NCBI RefSeq assembly: GCF_040939455.1
Contig: NC_134110.1
Coordinates: 99,787,001-99,851,000, forward strand
DNA from: Microcebus murinus
Taxonomy: Eukaryota > Chordata > Mammalia > Primates > Cheirogaleidae
Direction: 5' to 3'
Length of the DNA stretch: 64,000 bases
Shown: piece after piece, positions 62,370 through 64,000 of the stretch
Layout: each line of letters opens with the position of its first letter
How positions within the stretch are numbered: position 1 is the first letter of the stretch
Notes under the pieces: generated by a model
What the model saw: the letters and a program-made list of their open reading frames with translations, nothing else
Database searches by the model: none
Told to the model about the DNA's origin: nothing
Translations under genes and position numbers: made by a program

Positions 62370-63125
62370 ATGCATTTTAATTTATTTGTGTCTTTAATTT
62401 CCTTTAGCAAGATTTTGTAGTTTTCATTGTTTAAGAATTTACCTCCTTGGTAAAGTTTATTCCTGAGTATTTTATTCTATTGAGGCTATTTCAAGTGAGA
62501 TTGTTTTCATAATTTTCTTCTCATATCATTCATTGTTAGTGTACAGAAAAGCAATTTGTGTGTGTGTGTGCGTATTTGTTTCGTATGATGCAGGTTTGCT
62601 GAATTCATGTATTAGTTCTAACAGATTTTGTGGAATCTTTATGGTTTTCTACATATAAGATCAGGTTATCTGGCCGGTGTGGTGGCTCACGCCTCCTAGC
62701 ACTCTGGGAGGCCAAGGCGGGTGGATCATTTGAGCTCAGAAGTTCAAGACCAGCCTCAGCAAGAGCAAAACCCTGTCTCTAATAAAAAAAAAATAGAAAA
62801 AAATTAGCTAGACAACTAAATATATATACATACATAAAAATTAGCTGGGCCTGGTAGCACACGCCTGTAGTCCCAGCTACTCGGGAGGCTGAGGCAGCAG
62901 AATCACTTGAGCCCAGGAGTTGGAGATTGCCATGAGCTGACGCCACGGCACTCTAGCCCAGGCAGCAGAGTAAGCCTCTGTCTCAAAAAAAAAAAAGACC
63001 AGGTTATCTGTAAACAGAGATAATTTTATTTTTTCCTTTCCAATTTAGATACCTTTTTATTCTATTTCTTGCTTAATTCCTCTGGCCAGTATTTCCAGTA
63101 CTTCATTGAAATTTAGGTCAATCAA
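62370..63125 (-). mobile_element. Old L1 ORF2 fragment, inverted relative to its neighbour
   Basis: 'aattcatgtattagttctaa', 'tttgtagttttcattgttta' and, after the SINE, 'gccagtatttccagtacttc' are the reverse complement of the L1 RT region. It abuts a plus-strand L1 fragment at about 62360-62370 and is split by a SINE at 62672-62995. Confidence 0.75.
62658..63009 (+). mobile_element. Dimeric Alu-type SINE with 14-bp target-site duplication
   Basis: The body is 62672-62995, from 'ggccggtgtggtggctcacg' to an A-tail. The left arm has 'cctcagcaagagcaaaaccc' and the linker has 'gctagacaactaaatatata', the strepsirrhine type. 'agatcaggttatct' (62658-62671) and 'agaccaggttatct' (62996-63009) flank it with one mismatch. 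It is inserted in the antisense L1 piece. Confidence 0.93.
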
Positions 63126-63164
63126 ATTTATATTCTACTCCATAATATATCCATGTTTCCTTGT

Positions 63165-64000
63165 TTAACAGACTTTATTTTTTTAGAGCAGTTTTAGGTT
63201 TCCAGCAAAACTGGAGGAAGATACAGAGATTTCTCCTATACTGCCTGCCCACCCTACACACACACACAGCCTCCTCCATTATTGACATTCCCAATGCAAT
63301 ACATTTGTTACAAAAGTGATACATTTGCTACAATTGATGAACCTACATTGACACCATCATCATCCAATGTCCATAGTTTACATTAGAGTTCACTGTTGTT
63401 GTACGTTCTATGGCTTTGGACAAATGTATAATGGCATGTATCCATCATTATAATGTCATGCAGAGTAGTTTCACTGGCCTAAGAGTCCTCTGTGCTTCAC
63501 TGATTCATTTCTCCCACCCCTCAAACCCTGGAAACCATTTGTCTTTATTGTCTCCATAGGTTTATTTTTTCTAGAATGTCATGTGTTTCGAATCATACAA
63601 TATGTAGCCTTTTCAGATAAGCTTCTTTCACTTAATAACATGCATTTCAGTTTCCCCCATATCTTTCCATGGCTGAATAGCTTATATCTTTCTGTTGCTT
63701 AATAATATTCCATTGTTTGAATATACCATAGTTTATCTAATCACCTATTCAAGGATACCTTGCTTGCTTCCAAGTTTGGGCAATTATGAAAAAAGCTGTT
63801 ATAAATATCTACTTGCAAGTTTTTGTGGAAAATAAGTTTCTAACTCTTTTGGATAAATGCCAAGGAGCATGATTGATGGATAGAATGGTAAGAGTATGTT
63901 TAGTTTTGTGAGAAACTGCCAAATTGTCTTCCAAAGTGACTGTACTGTTTTGCAGTCCTACCAGCAATCGATGAGAGTTCCTGCTGCTTCACATTCTTGA
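63165..64000 (-). mobile_element. Old L1 3' end, antisense, running off the window
   Basis: 'agagcagttttaggtttcca', 'cactgttgttgtacgttcta', 'aatgtcatgtgtttcgaatc', 'aatattccattgtttgaata' and 'gaaactgccaaattgtcttc' are the reverse complement of an old L1 3' UTR and ORF2 C-terminal part. It continues past the window edge. Confidence 0.8.

Overview
This window is nuclear DNA from a mammal, and the retroposons point to a strepsirrhine primate (lemur or galago group). The Alu-type SINEs carry the 'cctgagcaagag(c/t)gaga' left-arm wording, and the dimeric copies with an intact linker carry the extra AT-rich segment around 'ggccaactaaaaatatata' that I associate with strepsirrhine Alus. L1, L2, MIR, MaLR LTRs and Tigger/hAT relics fill most of the rest. 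There is no operon structure, no CRISPR array, and no tRNA or rRNA gene that I can see.

The only real protein-coding sequence is the last coding exon of XKR4 (XK-related protein 4, a plasma-membrane lipid-scramblase family member) at 25697-26643 on the + strand. Everything to its left (1-25696) is therefore the preceding intron. It holds two antisense L1 elements (about 300-6390 and 6605-9200, the second split by a MER2 DNA transposon), one inverted Alu, and L2/MIR/hAT fragments. About 1.7-2.3 kb before the exon lie a short CpG-rich patch and two perfect CTCF core motifs in divergent orientation.

To the right of the stop codon, 26644 to about 44010 is repeat-poor AT-rich sequence that fits a very long XKR4 3' UTR ending at an AATAAA at 43987. 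It holds a GGAA microsatellite, a GT microsatellite, several MIRs, and a Tigger-like element with a monomeric Alu inserted in it.

From about 44.0 kb the sequence looks intergenic. A full-length L1 (about 45402-51950, + strand) keeps the whole 5' UTR-ORF1-ORF2-3' UTR layout but is killed by one frameshift in ORF1 and three frameshifts plus a nonsense codon in ORF2. The last 12 kb is layered old repeats: L2, MLT1 LTRs in both orientations, old L1 pieces (one interrupted by an LTR), a head-to-head L1 junction, and a young Alu. I found no evidence of an undescribed gene system. The best candidates for a second look are the divergent CTCF pair, the long UTR, the ORF0-like antisense ORF leaving the L1, and a dispersed 49-bp direct repeat.
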